Assembly: GCA_964371055.1 (NCBI GenBank)
Contig: CAYJLF010000036.1
Coordinates: 1 to 13,551, forward strand
DNA length: 13,551 nucleotides
Direction of reading: 5' to 3'
From: CAYJLF01 sp964371055
GTDB lineage: Bacteria; Eisenbacteria; RBG-16-71-46; CAIMUX01
The position numbers and the translations under genes are program-made. The notes under the pieces were generated by a model. The model had not been told where the DNA came from. It did no database searches and saw only the letters and a list, made by a program, of their open reading frames with translations. Shown here piece after piece: positions 1-5,249 of the stretch (position 1 is the stretch's first letter; every line of letters begins with the position of its first letter).

Positions 1-207
1 CCGCGTGTAGCTCCCTTCCGGCGTCGAAACCTCCATCGCCTCAAGGTCGCCGACCGAGAGCTGGTAGACGAGTGCGTCGTCCCTTTGCTCCACCAGCGTC
101 ATCGAGGACGCGTCGTTGCCGGTCGGGATGGTCTGGATCCCGGCCGGGCTCGTCGAGGCGAGCGCGAAGAGGAGGCCGAGGGCGAGAAGGAGGCGGAACG
201 GTTTCAT
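1..207 (-). CDS. Secreted protein, N-terminus only (C25 gingipain-like propeptide start); runs off the window
   Basis: Only the first 69 codons are present; the gene continues beyond position 1. ATG at 207 is preceded by AAAGGA with 8 nt spacing. Residues 1 to about 20 are a signal peptide: basic MKPFR followed by a Leu/Ala-rich core ending near ALASTSPAG. The mature start, residues 36-69 (from MTLVEQRDDALVYQLSVG to GSYTR), lines up without gaps with residues 37-70 of the C25 peptidase at 10672-13281 (VSVVDNSAQRIALEFRVG to RIYAK). Shared features are V-x(n)-VG, an acidic residue before a hydrophobic V, and G-x-Y near the end. This is the pattern expected of a gingipain-type propeptide, so a paralogous secreted C25-like peptidase is inferred. 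The catalytic domain lies outside the window, so peptidase activity cannot be confirmed. Confidence 0.6.
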   Translation of the reverse strand, partial: MKPFRLLLALGLLFALASTSPAGIQTIPTGNDASSMTLVEQRDDALVYQLSVGDLEAMEVSTPEGSYTR

Positions 208-281
208 GACAGAGTCCTTTCGACGGATATCGACGGCGATCTTCCGGCTTGGCAGAGGCCGGTTTCCATGCACCGTACAAA

Positions 282-290
282 ATCGTATCA
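282..290 (-). promoter_or_regulatory. Possible extended -10 promoter element for the gene at 1-207
   Basis: The minus strand reads TGA-TACGAT, matching the TGn-TAnnAT extended -10 pattern (4 of 6 in the hexamer). It lies about 75 nt upstream of the ATG at 207 in a locally AT-rich patch. There is no clear -35 box. The full C25 gene at the other end of the window has a better extended -10 of the same type. Weak call, based on pattern only. Confidence 0.25.
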
Positions 291-399
291 ACTCTGAGGG
301 AAAGCCGCACTTGAGGAGATAGTGAGAGATCGTCGCGACAAGGTCGATGTGCGGCGCAGCAGCACGCGATCTTCAAGGGGAGCAACGAAGTGAACTAAC

Positions 400-418
400 T
401 CTAATCACGGTCATTAGA
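400..418. promoter_or_regulatory. 19-bp near-perfect palindrome, operator-like
   Basis: Reads TCTAATcACgGTcATTAGA: both half-sites pair outward from a central G, with only one mismatched pair (positions 406 and 412) besides the centre. It lies in an AT-rich island about 190 bp upstream of the start of the secreted gene at 1-207, surrounded by GC-rich sequence. An odd-length dyad of this size is typical of a dimeric regulator site. No regulator gene adjoins it, so the binding protein is unknown. Confidence 0.4.
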
Positions 419-729
419 AACTAGCGACGGGTACAAGTCCGCAAAGGTGGCGTCAGCGGTCCTGCGGGGCCGGACCCGCGACGACGCGACCCGATCGACC
501 GCCGACGGAGGAAGCGGCGCTCGACGGAGCGCGATGTGCGCGCCGCGTCACACCTGCCGTGCGACTTCCACGAACCAGGCGACGCGAGGCGCGCTCAAGG
601 CGAGCCCGCCGCGTTCTGACGACACGCTGGCGAGCCGCTCGCGCGAAGGCGAGCCCGCAACGACCGAGGCGGGCCCCGCACCCCGCGACGCCGCCCCGCG
701 ACCGACCGAGGCAGCGCCGGTCCGGCGGC

Positions 730-1323
730 CTAGCGAAACTTCACTTCCGCGCCCGGATCCTCGCTGTAGAAGAACTCGTGACCCGGCACCCACTGGCCGT
801 TCGCCAGGTACTCCGATTTGGAGTGCAGCCGCCCGTCCGCGAGGAGCTCCCCGGTCGAGCGGACTTCGGTGATCCCGTTCTCGTTGCCGGTGACGGTCTC
901 GTGGCTGACGAACTTGGCGCCGTCGAACTTCATGGTGCCATGGGTGTAAAACCCGGCGGTGGTGAAGTAGTAGAAGACCAGGCTCTCCTGCTTCGCGTCC
1001 CAGAAGATCAGGCTCTCGCCGCCGTACTCGCCGTCGTTGATCGAGTGCAGAGTGCGGATCGCCTGCCCGTTCAGCGCACGCTCCCAGTGCGCGATGTCGG
1101 TCACCGCCGAGCCGGGCTGCTGCCCGGGACCGGTGCCCCGCCAGGTCTTCCCGAGAAAGGGACGGAACTTCTCGAGCTGGGGAGCGAGCGGAGGCACCTC
1201 GTCGGCGCCGGCCGATCCGGCGACTGCTGCCAGCGCGAGGGTGAGAAGAGCGGCCGCCAGGCAGGCGGCGGCCGGAACCGTGAAACCGCGCAGCAGGGGT
1301 GAGATCGTCGTCCATCCGTTCAT
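730..1323 (-). CDS. Secreted beta-barrel protein, lipocalin/DUF1579-like
   Basis: A 197-residue protein. The ATG at 1323 is chosen because GGAGG lies 5 nt upstream and because a signal peptide starts there: hydrophobic core at residues 16-36, probable cleavage after Ala40 (AGSAGA|DEVPP). The frame is open further upstream, but that part looks like non-coding sequence. The mature part begins with EKFRPFLGKTWRGTG, then alternating strands rich in aromatics (SLIFWD, SLVFYYFTTAGFYTHGTM, HSKSEYLANG, HEFFYSED). This resembles DUF1579/nitrobindin-type small beta-barrels that open with a 'F.P.lG.W.G.g' motif and bind hydrophobic ligands in related folds. No catalytic residues are evident and no ligand can be assigned. 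It stands alone between prxU and a gene-free stretch. Family assignment is by pattern recognition only. Confidence 0.7.
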   Translation of the reverse strand: MNGWTTISPLLRGFTVPAAACLAAALLTLALAAVAGSAGADEVPPLAPQLEKFRPFLGKTWRGTGPGQQPGSAVTDIAHWERALNGQAIRTLHSINDGEYGGESLIFWDAKQESLVFYYFTTAGFYTHGTMKFDGAKFVSHETVTGNENGITEVRSTGELLADGRLHSKSEYLANGQWVPGHEFFYSEDPGAEVKFR

Positions 1324-1616
1324 GAAAGCCTCCGCAGATCCAGGGGTTCGGTGATCGGCGCGATCCGTTACCGGGCGCGATGGGGCGTCGCCGTTCGTTG
1401 GTGCCGCCGCCAGGCCGGACGGGCCCGGGCGCATTCGAAAACAGGGGATGATGTCGTAACGGCTTCGATCTGTCCAGTGCCGGTGTCGATCGAGACGCCC
1501 CGGTTCAACATCGCTTCCGGCGGCAGAGAGTCGGCCGGATGGCGGTGGGCCGGACCCCGGCCGACTACGCGGCGGGGCCCGGCGCTCAACGGAACGCACG
1601 ATGGGCGGTCAACAGA
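1324..1616. other. Intergenic region between prxU and the beta-barrel gene
   Basis: 293 bp without a supportable gene. It should hold the 3' untranslated end of prxU and the promoter of the beta-barrel gene. No convincing -35/-10 pair is visible. The one structure seen is the GC-rich inverted repeat at 1531-1564. Confidence 0.5.
1531..1564. terminator. Inverted repeat downstream of prxU, weak terminator candidate
   Basis: TCGGCCGG at 1531-1538 pairs with CCGGCCGA at 1557-1564 (8 bp, 18-nt loop). An alternative inner hairpin GGCCGG/CCGGCC occupies 1548-1562. It is 53 nt past the prxU stop codon in the direction of transcription. There is no T-tract, so the terminator role is inferred from position and stem strength only. 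Confidence 0.3.
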
Positions 1617-2312
1617 TCAGGGCTTCCAGACCTTCCAGACATTTCCGGCCAGGTCTGGACCGGGAGTCAGGGTGACTTGTCCGGGCTGCCAGCCGGACGG
1701 CGTGACCTCGCCGGTGGCGCGGACGTGCTGGAACGCCTTGACCTGGCGGATCAGCTCTTCGGGATTGCGCCCTACCTCGGGGGTCAACACCTCCATCGCG
1801 CGGATGACGAAATCTGGATCGATGAGGAAGCGGCCGCGGATGTCCACGCCGGCCGCGGCGTCGTAGATGCCATAGATGTCGCCGATCCGTCCGCCGGCGT
1901 CCGAAAGCATCGGGAAAGGAACGCCCCCGTCCAGCATGCGCGTCAGTTCCTGCTCCTGCCAGATCTTGTGCACGAAGCGACTGTCGGTGCTGGCGGCGAG
2001 GACGATGGTGTCGAGGGCCTGGAACTCGGGATAGCGGGCTGCGACCGCAGCCAGTTCGGTCGGTCAGACGAAGGTGAAGTCACCGGGGTAGAAACAGAGC
2101 ACGATCCACTTCCCGCGGTACTCGGACAACCGGATCGGCTTGAAGCCGGCTCCGGCGACGAACGCGTTGGCCTCGAAGTCAGGTGCTTCGTGGCCGACCT
2201 GCGCGCGTTGCATGGTGACCTCCCTCTGGACTGGTTCGGTTGCAGAAGCGTTCTCCGCGGCCGCGATCGGACCGCGCGCCGCTTTGACGCAACCCTCTTT
2301 CATCTGTGACAT
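1617..2312 (-). CDS. prxU: Selenocysteine-containing peroxiredoxin (AhpC/Prx1-type), TGA recoded at codon 83
   Basis: Thiol/selenol peroxidase that reduces H2O2 and organic peroxides. The frame from ATG 2312 reads to ...CFYPGDFTFV, meets TGA at 2066-2064, then continues PTELAAVAARYPEF... to a real stop at 1617. The TGA falls exactly where AhpC-type enzymes have the peroxidatic Cys (FTFVCPTE), giving P76-xxx-T80-xx-Sec83. Both sides are fully conserved, and a SECIS-like hairpin follows. Later motifs are normal: STDSRFVHKIW, PFPMLSD, GVDIRGRFLIDP, EVLTPEVGRN, and ATGEVTPSGWQPG near the C-terminus. Read through, the protein is 231 residues. The resolving Cys expected in GEVCPxxW is Thr204; the only other cysteines are Cys8 and Cys73. 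AAGGAGG lies 4 nt before ATG 2312, favouring this start and a 33-residue N-terminal extension; an alternative start with its own Shine-Dalgarno is at 2213. Residue-level reading is direct; selenocysteine insertion is inference from strong signals. Confidence 0.92.
2037..2052 (-). promoter_or_regulatory. Bacterial SECIS-like hairpin for UGA recoding
   Basis: On the mRNA strand, GGCUGC-GGUC-GCAGCC forms a perfect 6-bp stem with a 4-nt GGUC loop. 17 nt separate the UGA (2066-2064) from the first loop G at 2046. The E. coli fdhF SECIS, as known, is GGUUGCA-GGUC-UGCACC with the same GGUC loop and 18 nt spacing. SelB contacts the loop guanines. The difference is that the bulged U of fdhF has a pairing partner here (U-A). 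Binding by SelB is inferred. Confidence 0.85.
2064..2066 (-). other. In-frame UGA codon read as selenocysteine (Sec83 of PrxU)
   Basis: The minus strand reads TTC ACC TTC GTC TGA CCG ACC GAA. The TGA replaces the peroxidatic Cys codon of the FTFVCPTE motif. Reading frame and family conservation resume immediately after it, which a random stop or a pseudogene would not require. Confidence 0.9.
2219..2224 (-). promoter_or_regulatory. Internal Shine-Dalgarno giving an alternative prxU start at 2213
   Basis: GGGAGG lies 5 nt before ATG 2213-2211 (Met34, MQRAQVGHEAPDF). Starting here would give a 198-residue protein of classic AhpC length that lacks Cys8. The upstream AAGGAGG (2317-2323) before Met1 is at least as strong, so two isoforms are possible. 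The same bases also encode Gln-Arg-Glu-Val-Thr of the longer form, so the match may be chance. Confidence 0.35.
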
Positions 2313-2375
2313 GGTTCCTCCTTGTGACGCCGGGGACCAACGTGGCAGCGGCCGCCGGTCGCCGAGAGCCGGCGT

Positions 2376-2386
2376 GATGAATCATC
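2376..2386. promoter_or_regulatory. Short palindrome GATGA-A-TCATC upstream of prxU
   Basis: An 11-bp dyad with a single-base centre, 64 nt upstream of the prxU ATG, in a small AT-rich patch of the 228-bp intergenic region 2313-2540. It is in a suitable place for an operator or promoter-proximal site of prxU. It is short enough to occur by chance. Confidence 0.25.
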
Positions 2387-2540
2387 TGGGCAGACCTTTG
2401 CCGGGACGACATTCACGGTGCGACGCGCCAGCCTCGATGTCCCGCGGACCGTACCACTGGGGAGGGGTGGCGACAACGCTTCCCTCCGCGCAGTCCATGC
2501 GTTGGAGGTCCGGCTGGAAAGTCCTCTCGAACGGGTCGGA

Positions 2541-3293
2541 TCAATCCGGGGCGTCAGCGACCAGCAGAGGGGTGTAGTTCACCGCGACGACGCGATAGGC
2601 CGGTCGGTAGATCTGTCGGTAGGTCTCGCTGTGGTGCATCGCCGGGAAGCCCTCCGCCATCCGGTCGCTGATAAAGGCCGCCACCTCTTCTTTCGGCCAA
2701 GGCAGGCGATCAACGGCGGCGGTCTGCTCGAGTGCGGAGAGGGCGATACGGAGGTCAACGTGGAGGGAATCGGAGTCGGTGTCGGAGAATGTGGAGTCGG
2801 CGTGAGGACGGTCGGCGCCGACGGGAGCCGGGGCGAGAGCCCCATCGCGCGCCGCGCTGTTGCCCGCCGTGGCCACGAAGGCCTCGAGCAGGCGCGCGGG
2901 ATCGCCGCCGGCCGCGAGGAATGGACGCAGGTGAACCCGCACATAGCGGCCACCGCGGCCCAGTGTTTCGATCAAAGGTTCGGGGGCCTCCGGTCCAGGG
3001 CCCAGGGTGCGGATCTCCCGATCCAGCCACGCCGCGGCCGACACCCGGTCCTCTACCGCGTGCTCACTCCCCTCGGTGGCCTGGTGCAGCAGCTTGTACA
3101 GATCCGCCAGCTCGAGGGCAGGGTAGCGACGCAGATGTTCCTCGATCAGTTCCTGCCACATCGTTGCCTTTTCGTGCCGATCGGATGGAGCCGCGGGAGG
3201 GGGCGTGGCGCCGTTCACGGCGGAGCGCCCGGGCAGAGAGCCGAGCAGGAGCCCAAGGAGCCCGACCGCCGCCAGCACGGCCGGTCGCCTCAA
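2541..3293 (-). CDS. Secreted protein of unknown function, translationally coupled to rnhA
   Basis: Read as 250 residues from TTG at 3293. The TTG shares bases with the rnhA stop (TTGA overlap), and AAGGGA lies 8 nt upstream. That start yields a clear signal peptide (MRRPAVLAAVGLLGLLLGSLPG) and a Pro/Ala linker to about residue 40. The body carries LRRYPALELADLYKLLHQA, EGSEHAV, WLDREI, ETLGRGGRYVRVHLRPFLAAGGDPARLLEAFV, then FPAMHHSETYRQIYRPAYRVV. These resemble an uncharacterised bacterial family with conserved YPxLxxxDxYKLLhQA, GSEHAV, VRVHLRPF and HHS..Y...YRPAYRVV blocks; no activity is known to me. Residues 142-180 are a low-complexity insert (SDTDSDS) encoded by near-repeated GGAGTCGG units. 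An alternative cytosolic start is ATG 3161 (MWQELIEEH, AAGG 6 nt upstream). The conserved His residues (HL, HHS) could suggest a metal or catalytic site, but this is speculation. Confidence 0.7.
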   Translation of the reverse strand: MRRPAVLAAVGLLGLLLGSLPGRSAVNGATPPPAAPSDRHEKATMWQELIEEHLRRYPALELADLYKLLHQATEGSEHAVEDRVSAAAWLDREIRTLGPGPEAPEPLIETLGRGGRYVRVHLRPFLAAGGDPARLLEAFVATAGNSAARDGALAPAPVGADRPHADSTFSDTDSDSLHVDLRIALSALEQTAAVDRLPWPKEEVAAFISDRMAEGFPAMHHSETYRQIYRPAYRVVAVNYTPLLVADAPD

Positions 3294-3826
3294 GCGGGAG
3301 GTCCCTTCCGCAGGCGCGCGAGGTTCTTGTACGCTTCCACCGCCATCTGGTCGCACCGCTCGTTCTCCGGATGCCCCTGGTGCCCGCGGACCCACTCCAG
3401 GGTCATCTCGTGACGCGCCTCGAACGCCGAGAGCGCTTCCCAGAGGTCCCGATTCTTGACCGGTTTCTTGTCGGCGGTCTTCCAGCCGTTCTTCCGCCAG
3501 CCGTGGATCCAGCCGTTCATCCCGTCGACGATGTAGCGCGAGTCGGTCACGACCCGCACGCGGCTGCGCCGCTTCAATCGCCCCAGCGCTTCCAGGACCG
3601 CGGTCAGCTCCATCCGGTTGTTGGTCGTGTCCGGCTCGGCGCCCGAGATCTCGATCCGCTTGCCCGATTTGGGACTGACCAGGATGGCGCCCCACCCGCC
3701 GGGGCCGGGATTGCCGCTGCAGGCGCCGTCGGCATAGATCACGACCTCGGGGAGGATCGGCTGGTCCGCGAGAGTCGCGGTCGCCGCGGGCGTCTTCCGG
3801 CGGACCGCTTTCTTGTCTGTCGTCAT
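3290..3826 (-). CDS. rnhA: Ribonuclease HI
   Basis: Cleaves the RNA strand of RNA-DNA hybrids (R-loops, Okazaki primers) using two Mg2+ ions in the cytoplasm. 178 residues, slightly longer than the usual ~155 because of a basic, low-complexity N-terminal extension (residues 1-25). The catalytic set is complete: Asp33 in IYADGACSGNPGPGGW, Glu73 in NNRMELTAVLEAL, Asp95 in VTDSRYIVDGM, His149 in WVRGHQGHPENE and Asp159 in ERCDQMA. The basic handle region (GWRKNGWKTADKKPVKNRDLW, residues 109-129) of E. coli-type enzymes is present. It follows the methyltransferase gene by 55 bp. Its stop codon overlaps the start of the downstream secreted protein, so the three are probably cotranscribed. The ATG at 3826 lacks a clear Shine-Dalgarno. 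Confidence 0.96.
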   Translation of the reverse strand: MTTDKKAVRRKTPAATATLADQPILPEVVIYADGACSGNPGPGGWGAILVSPKSGKRIEISGAEPDTTNNRMELTAVLEALGRLKRRSRVRVVTDSRYIVDGMNGWIHGWRKNGWKTADKKPVKNRDLWEALSAFEARHEMTLEWVRGHQGHPENERCDQMAVEAYKNLARLRKGPPA

Positions 3827-3881
3827 GCGGGGGACAGTAGCACAGCCAGGCGCGTGAGACGGGCTCTGCCTCGGGCGCGGC

Positions 3882-4739
3882 TCAAGCCGGACCGCTGCGC
3901 TTCTCGGCCACGACGCCGAACGCCTCCGGGCAGGGGCGCACGCGGGAGAAGCCCGCCTCGCGCAGCCGCCGGGCCACGCCCTCGGTGACCTTCATCGCCG
4001 AGCGGCTATCCGGATTGCCGACGTAATGGAAGAGCCGTCCCTTTGTCGCCAGGACTCGGTAGAGCTTTCGGTAGAACTCGCCGCCGTACAGGTGGCCCGC
4101 CAGGCTGACGACCGGCGGATCGTGGATGATCCGGTCGAACATCCCGGCGGGGAAGGTGTCGATCAACTCATCGCTGTCGCCCATGTGCCGGGTGATGGCC
4201 GGGTGGTCGAAGAGAGCCTGCGACCAGGGGTTCTGTCGGGAGATTTCCCGGGCTCCCGGGTCGAACTCGATGGTGTGGACCTCCGCCGCGGTCCGGGCGG
4301 CCTCGATGGCCGTGTACCCCAGACCGGTGGCGGTGTCGAGCACGATACCCCGGATCGGTGCGATCGCCCTGACCTTGGCCAGAGCGTCCTGGTAGGGGTC
4401 ACACCCCTTGATCCGGTGCATGGTGAAGCCGGCGACCAGCATGGTGGGCGCGCCGGCCGTCGGCATCAGGCTGCAGACCCGGTCCGTGGTCGCGGAGAAG
4501 GCCTGGATCTTCACCGGCCTCCCCCCCTCGATGGCGAAACAGCCGTTTTCCGAGTCGTTGATCTCGTCGATGGCGTCCCAGTCCAGGTGCTGACCGTTGG
4601 GCAGGGAGAGACCCTCGGGGCCAAGGGTCGCCTCGATCGTGGTCAGGCCGAGGTCGGGAGAGAGAGTGACGCCGGCAGGGGACTCCCGGTTCCGCGGCAA
4701 GCGGCGCGTCTGGAAGCGGGATAGAATGACCGGCGACAT
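3882..4739 (-). CDS. Predicted SAM-dependent methyltransferase, COG2521 (archaeal-type) family
   Basis: 285 residues. The C-terminal two-thirds is a Rossmann methyltransferase: motif I VLDTATGLGYTAIEAA (residues 133-148), acidic end of strand 2 at HTIEFDP (Glu158/Asp160), and IIHDPP with Asp207 as motif IV. It then has SLAGHLYGGEFYRKLYRVL and GRLFHYVGNP, which are hallmark strings of COG2521, annotated mainly in archaea as a predicted methyltransferase. The segment GFTMHRIKGCDPYQDALAKV just before motif I is also family-typical. Asp-Pro-Pro at motif IV is a pattern common in enzymes that methylate exocyclic amino groups, but no substrate is established. Residues 1-100 are a less conserved N-terminal domain. 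ATG 4739 is chosen as the first Met before homologous-looking sequence; its Shine-Dalgarno is weak. The frame stays open to 6041, but only opposite other genes. It is divergent from the XRE regulator at 4922. Confidence 0.85.
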   Translation of the reverse strand: MSPVILSRFQTRRLPRNRESPAGVTLSPDLGLTTIEATLGPEGLSLPNGQHLDWDAIDEINDSENGCFAIEGGRPVKIQAFSATTDRVCSLMPTAGAPTMLVAGFTMHRIKGCDPYQDALAKVRAIAPIRGIVLDTATGLGYTAIEAARTAAEVHTIEFDPGAREISRQNPWSQALFDHPAITRHMGDSDELIDTFPAGMFDRIIHDPPVVSLAGHLYGGEFYRKLYRVLATKGRLFHYVGNPDSRSAMKVTEGVARRLREAGFSRVRPCPEAFGVVAEKRSGPA

Positions 4740-4842
4740 GGAGACACCATAGCCGGTTCGCGACACCGCGGCGAGTCGCTCCCCCTTCCCCCGGATGCCG
4801 GGTGGAGGGCAGCGACCCACACGCCGTCTCCCGGCCGGAGGG

Positions 4843-4882
4843 GTCGATTTGAGTATATTCGACTTTACTTCATGTTTAGTTA
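4843..4882. promoter_or_regulatory. AT-rich divergent control region with inverted repeats
   Basis: A sharp AT-rich island between the methyltransferase (-) and the XRE regulator (+). It contains GTCGA-N11-TCGAC (4843-4863) and AGTTAACT, a perfect 8-bp palindrome just before the -35 box. On the minus strand, TATACT at 4857-4852 is a fair -10 candidate for the methyltransferase. Autoregulation by the adjacent XRE protein is plausible but inferred. Confidence 0.4.
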
Positions 4883-4884
4883 AC

Positions 4885-4913
4885 TTGACAATCGGCGACC
4901 CAGCCGCTATCTT
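4885..4913 (+). promoter_or_regulatory. Sigma70-type promoter of the XRE/membrane-protein operon
   Basis: Consensus -35 TTGACA (4885-4890), a 17-bp spacer and TATCTT (4908-4913, 4 of 6 matches). Transcription would begin near 4920, only a base or two before the ATG at 4922. No Shine-Dalgarno is present, so the message is probably leaderless. Confidence 0.7.
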
Positions 4914-4921
4914 TCCCCGCG

Positions 4922-5191
4922 ATGGGAGAAGAAATCCACAGCGAGGTTCGCAAACTTCGTTTCCTCCACGGGGAGATGACCCAGGAGGAGCTGGCGCGAC
5001 GGGTCGGGGTGACCCGGCAGACGATCGTGGCGATCGAGAAGGGGAACTACGACCCCTCGGTCGGCCTCGCGCTGCGGATCGCCCGGGTCTTCGGAGTTTC
5101 GGTCGAGGAGGTCTTCTTCCTGGACCGAGGCGACGACGACCCCCGCCCGCCCTTGCCGTTCGGCGGACTCCCGCTCGAACCCCGCTCGTAG
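4922..5191 (+). CDS. XRE-family (YozG-like) helix-turn-helix transcriptional regulator
   Basis: 89 residues. A compact Cro/CI-type HTH fills residues 8-66: MTQEELARRVGVTRQTIVAIEKGNYDPSVGLALRIARVFGVSVEEVFFL, with the DNA-reading helix around VTRQTIVAIEKG (residues 30-41). The C-terminal tail is short and acidic then Pro-rich (DRGDDDPRPPLPFGGLPL), with no sensor domain. This size and layout matches small regulators usually coupled to a membrane protein of the DUF2178-like type, as here with the gene at 5250. It likely acts as a DNA-binding repressor or autoregulator on the AT-rich palindromic region just upstream. The signal sensed is unknown. Confidence 0.9.
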   Translation: MGEEIHSEVRKLRFLHGEMTQEELARRVGVTRQTIVAIEKGNYDPSVGLALRIARVFGVSVEEVFFLDRGDDDPRPPLPFGGLPLEPRS

Positions 5192-5249
5192 GAATTGTCC
5201 AGGGCCGAGCGGGCCGGCGGGCCTGTCGGCAACCAGAAAGGAACGTGAC

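Larger units (their letters stand above)
208..729. other. Gene-free 522-bp stretch upstream of the partial secreted gene
   Basis: No credible gene on either strand; the open frames here are Arg/Pro/Ala-rich and have no recognisable domain. Two parts differ in base use. Positions 208-430 are relatively AT-rich and should carry the promoter of the minus-strand gene at 1-207; an extended -10-like TGATACGAT lies at 282-290 (minus strand). Positions 430-729 are extremely GC-rich, with short repeats such as AAGGCGAGCCCGC at 597-609 and again at 646-658. This part lies just beyond the stop of the beta-barrel gene. A 19-bp palindrome sits at 400-418. Confidence 0.6.

Noticed and set aside
597..658. 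13-bp direct repeat AAGGCGAGCCCGC as a possible CRISPR or attachment site
   Set aside because: Only two copies 49 bp apart, in sequence of very skewed composition, with no further periodicity, integrase or cas gene.
447..872. Plus-strand 141-codon frame in the GC-rich gap
   Set aside because: Composition is Arg/Pro/Thr/Ser low complexity, it overlaps the C-terminus of the beta-barrel gene antisense, and it has no convincing start signal.
1617..2312. Two separate short genes (2064-2312 and 1617-1973) or a nonsense-mutated ahpC pseudogene
   Set aside because: The sequence between TGA and the downstream start is conserved Prx sequence in the same frame, the stop is TGA and falls precisely on the catalytic Cys, and a SECIS-like hairpin follows. 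No other decay is seen.
2418..3988. Overlapping plus-strand frames opposite rnhA and the secreted protein
   Set aside because: Translations are Arg/Pro/Gly-rich with no motif, and the opposite strand carries a full RNase HI active site.
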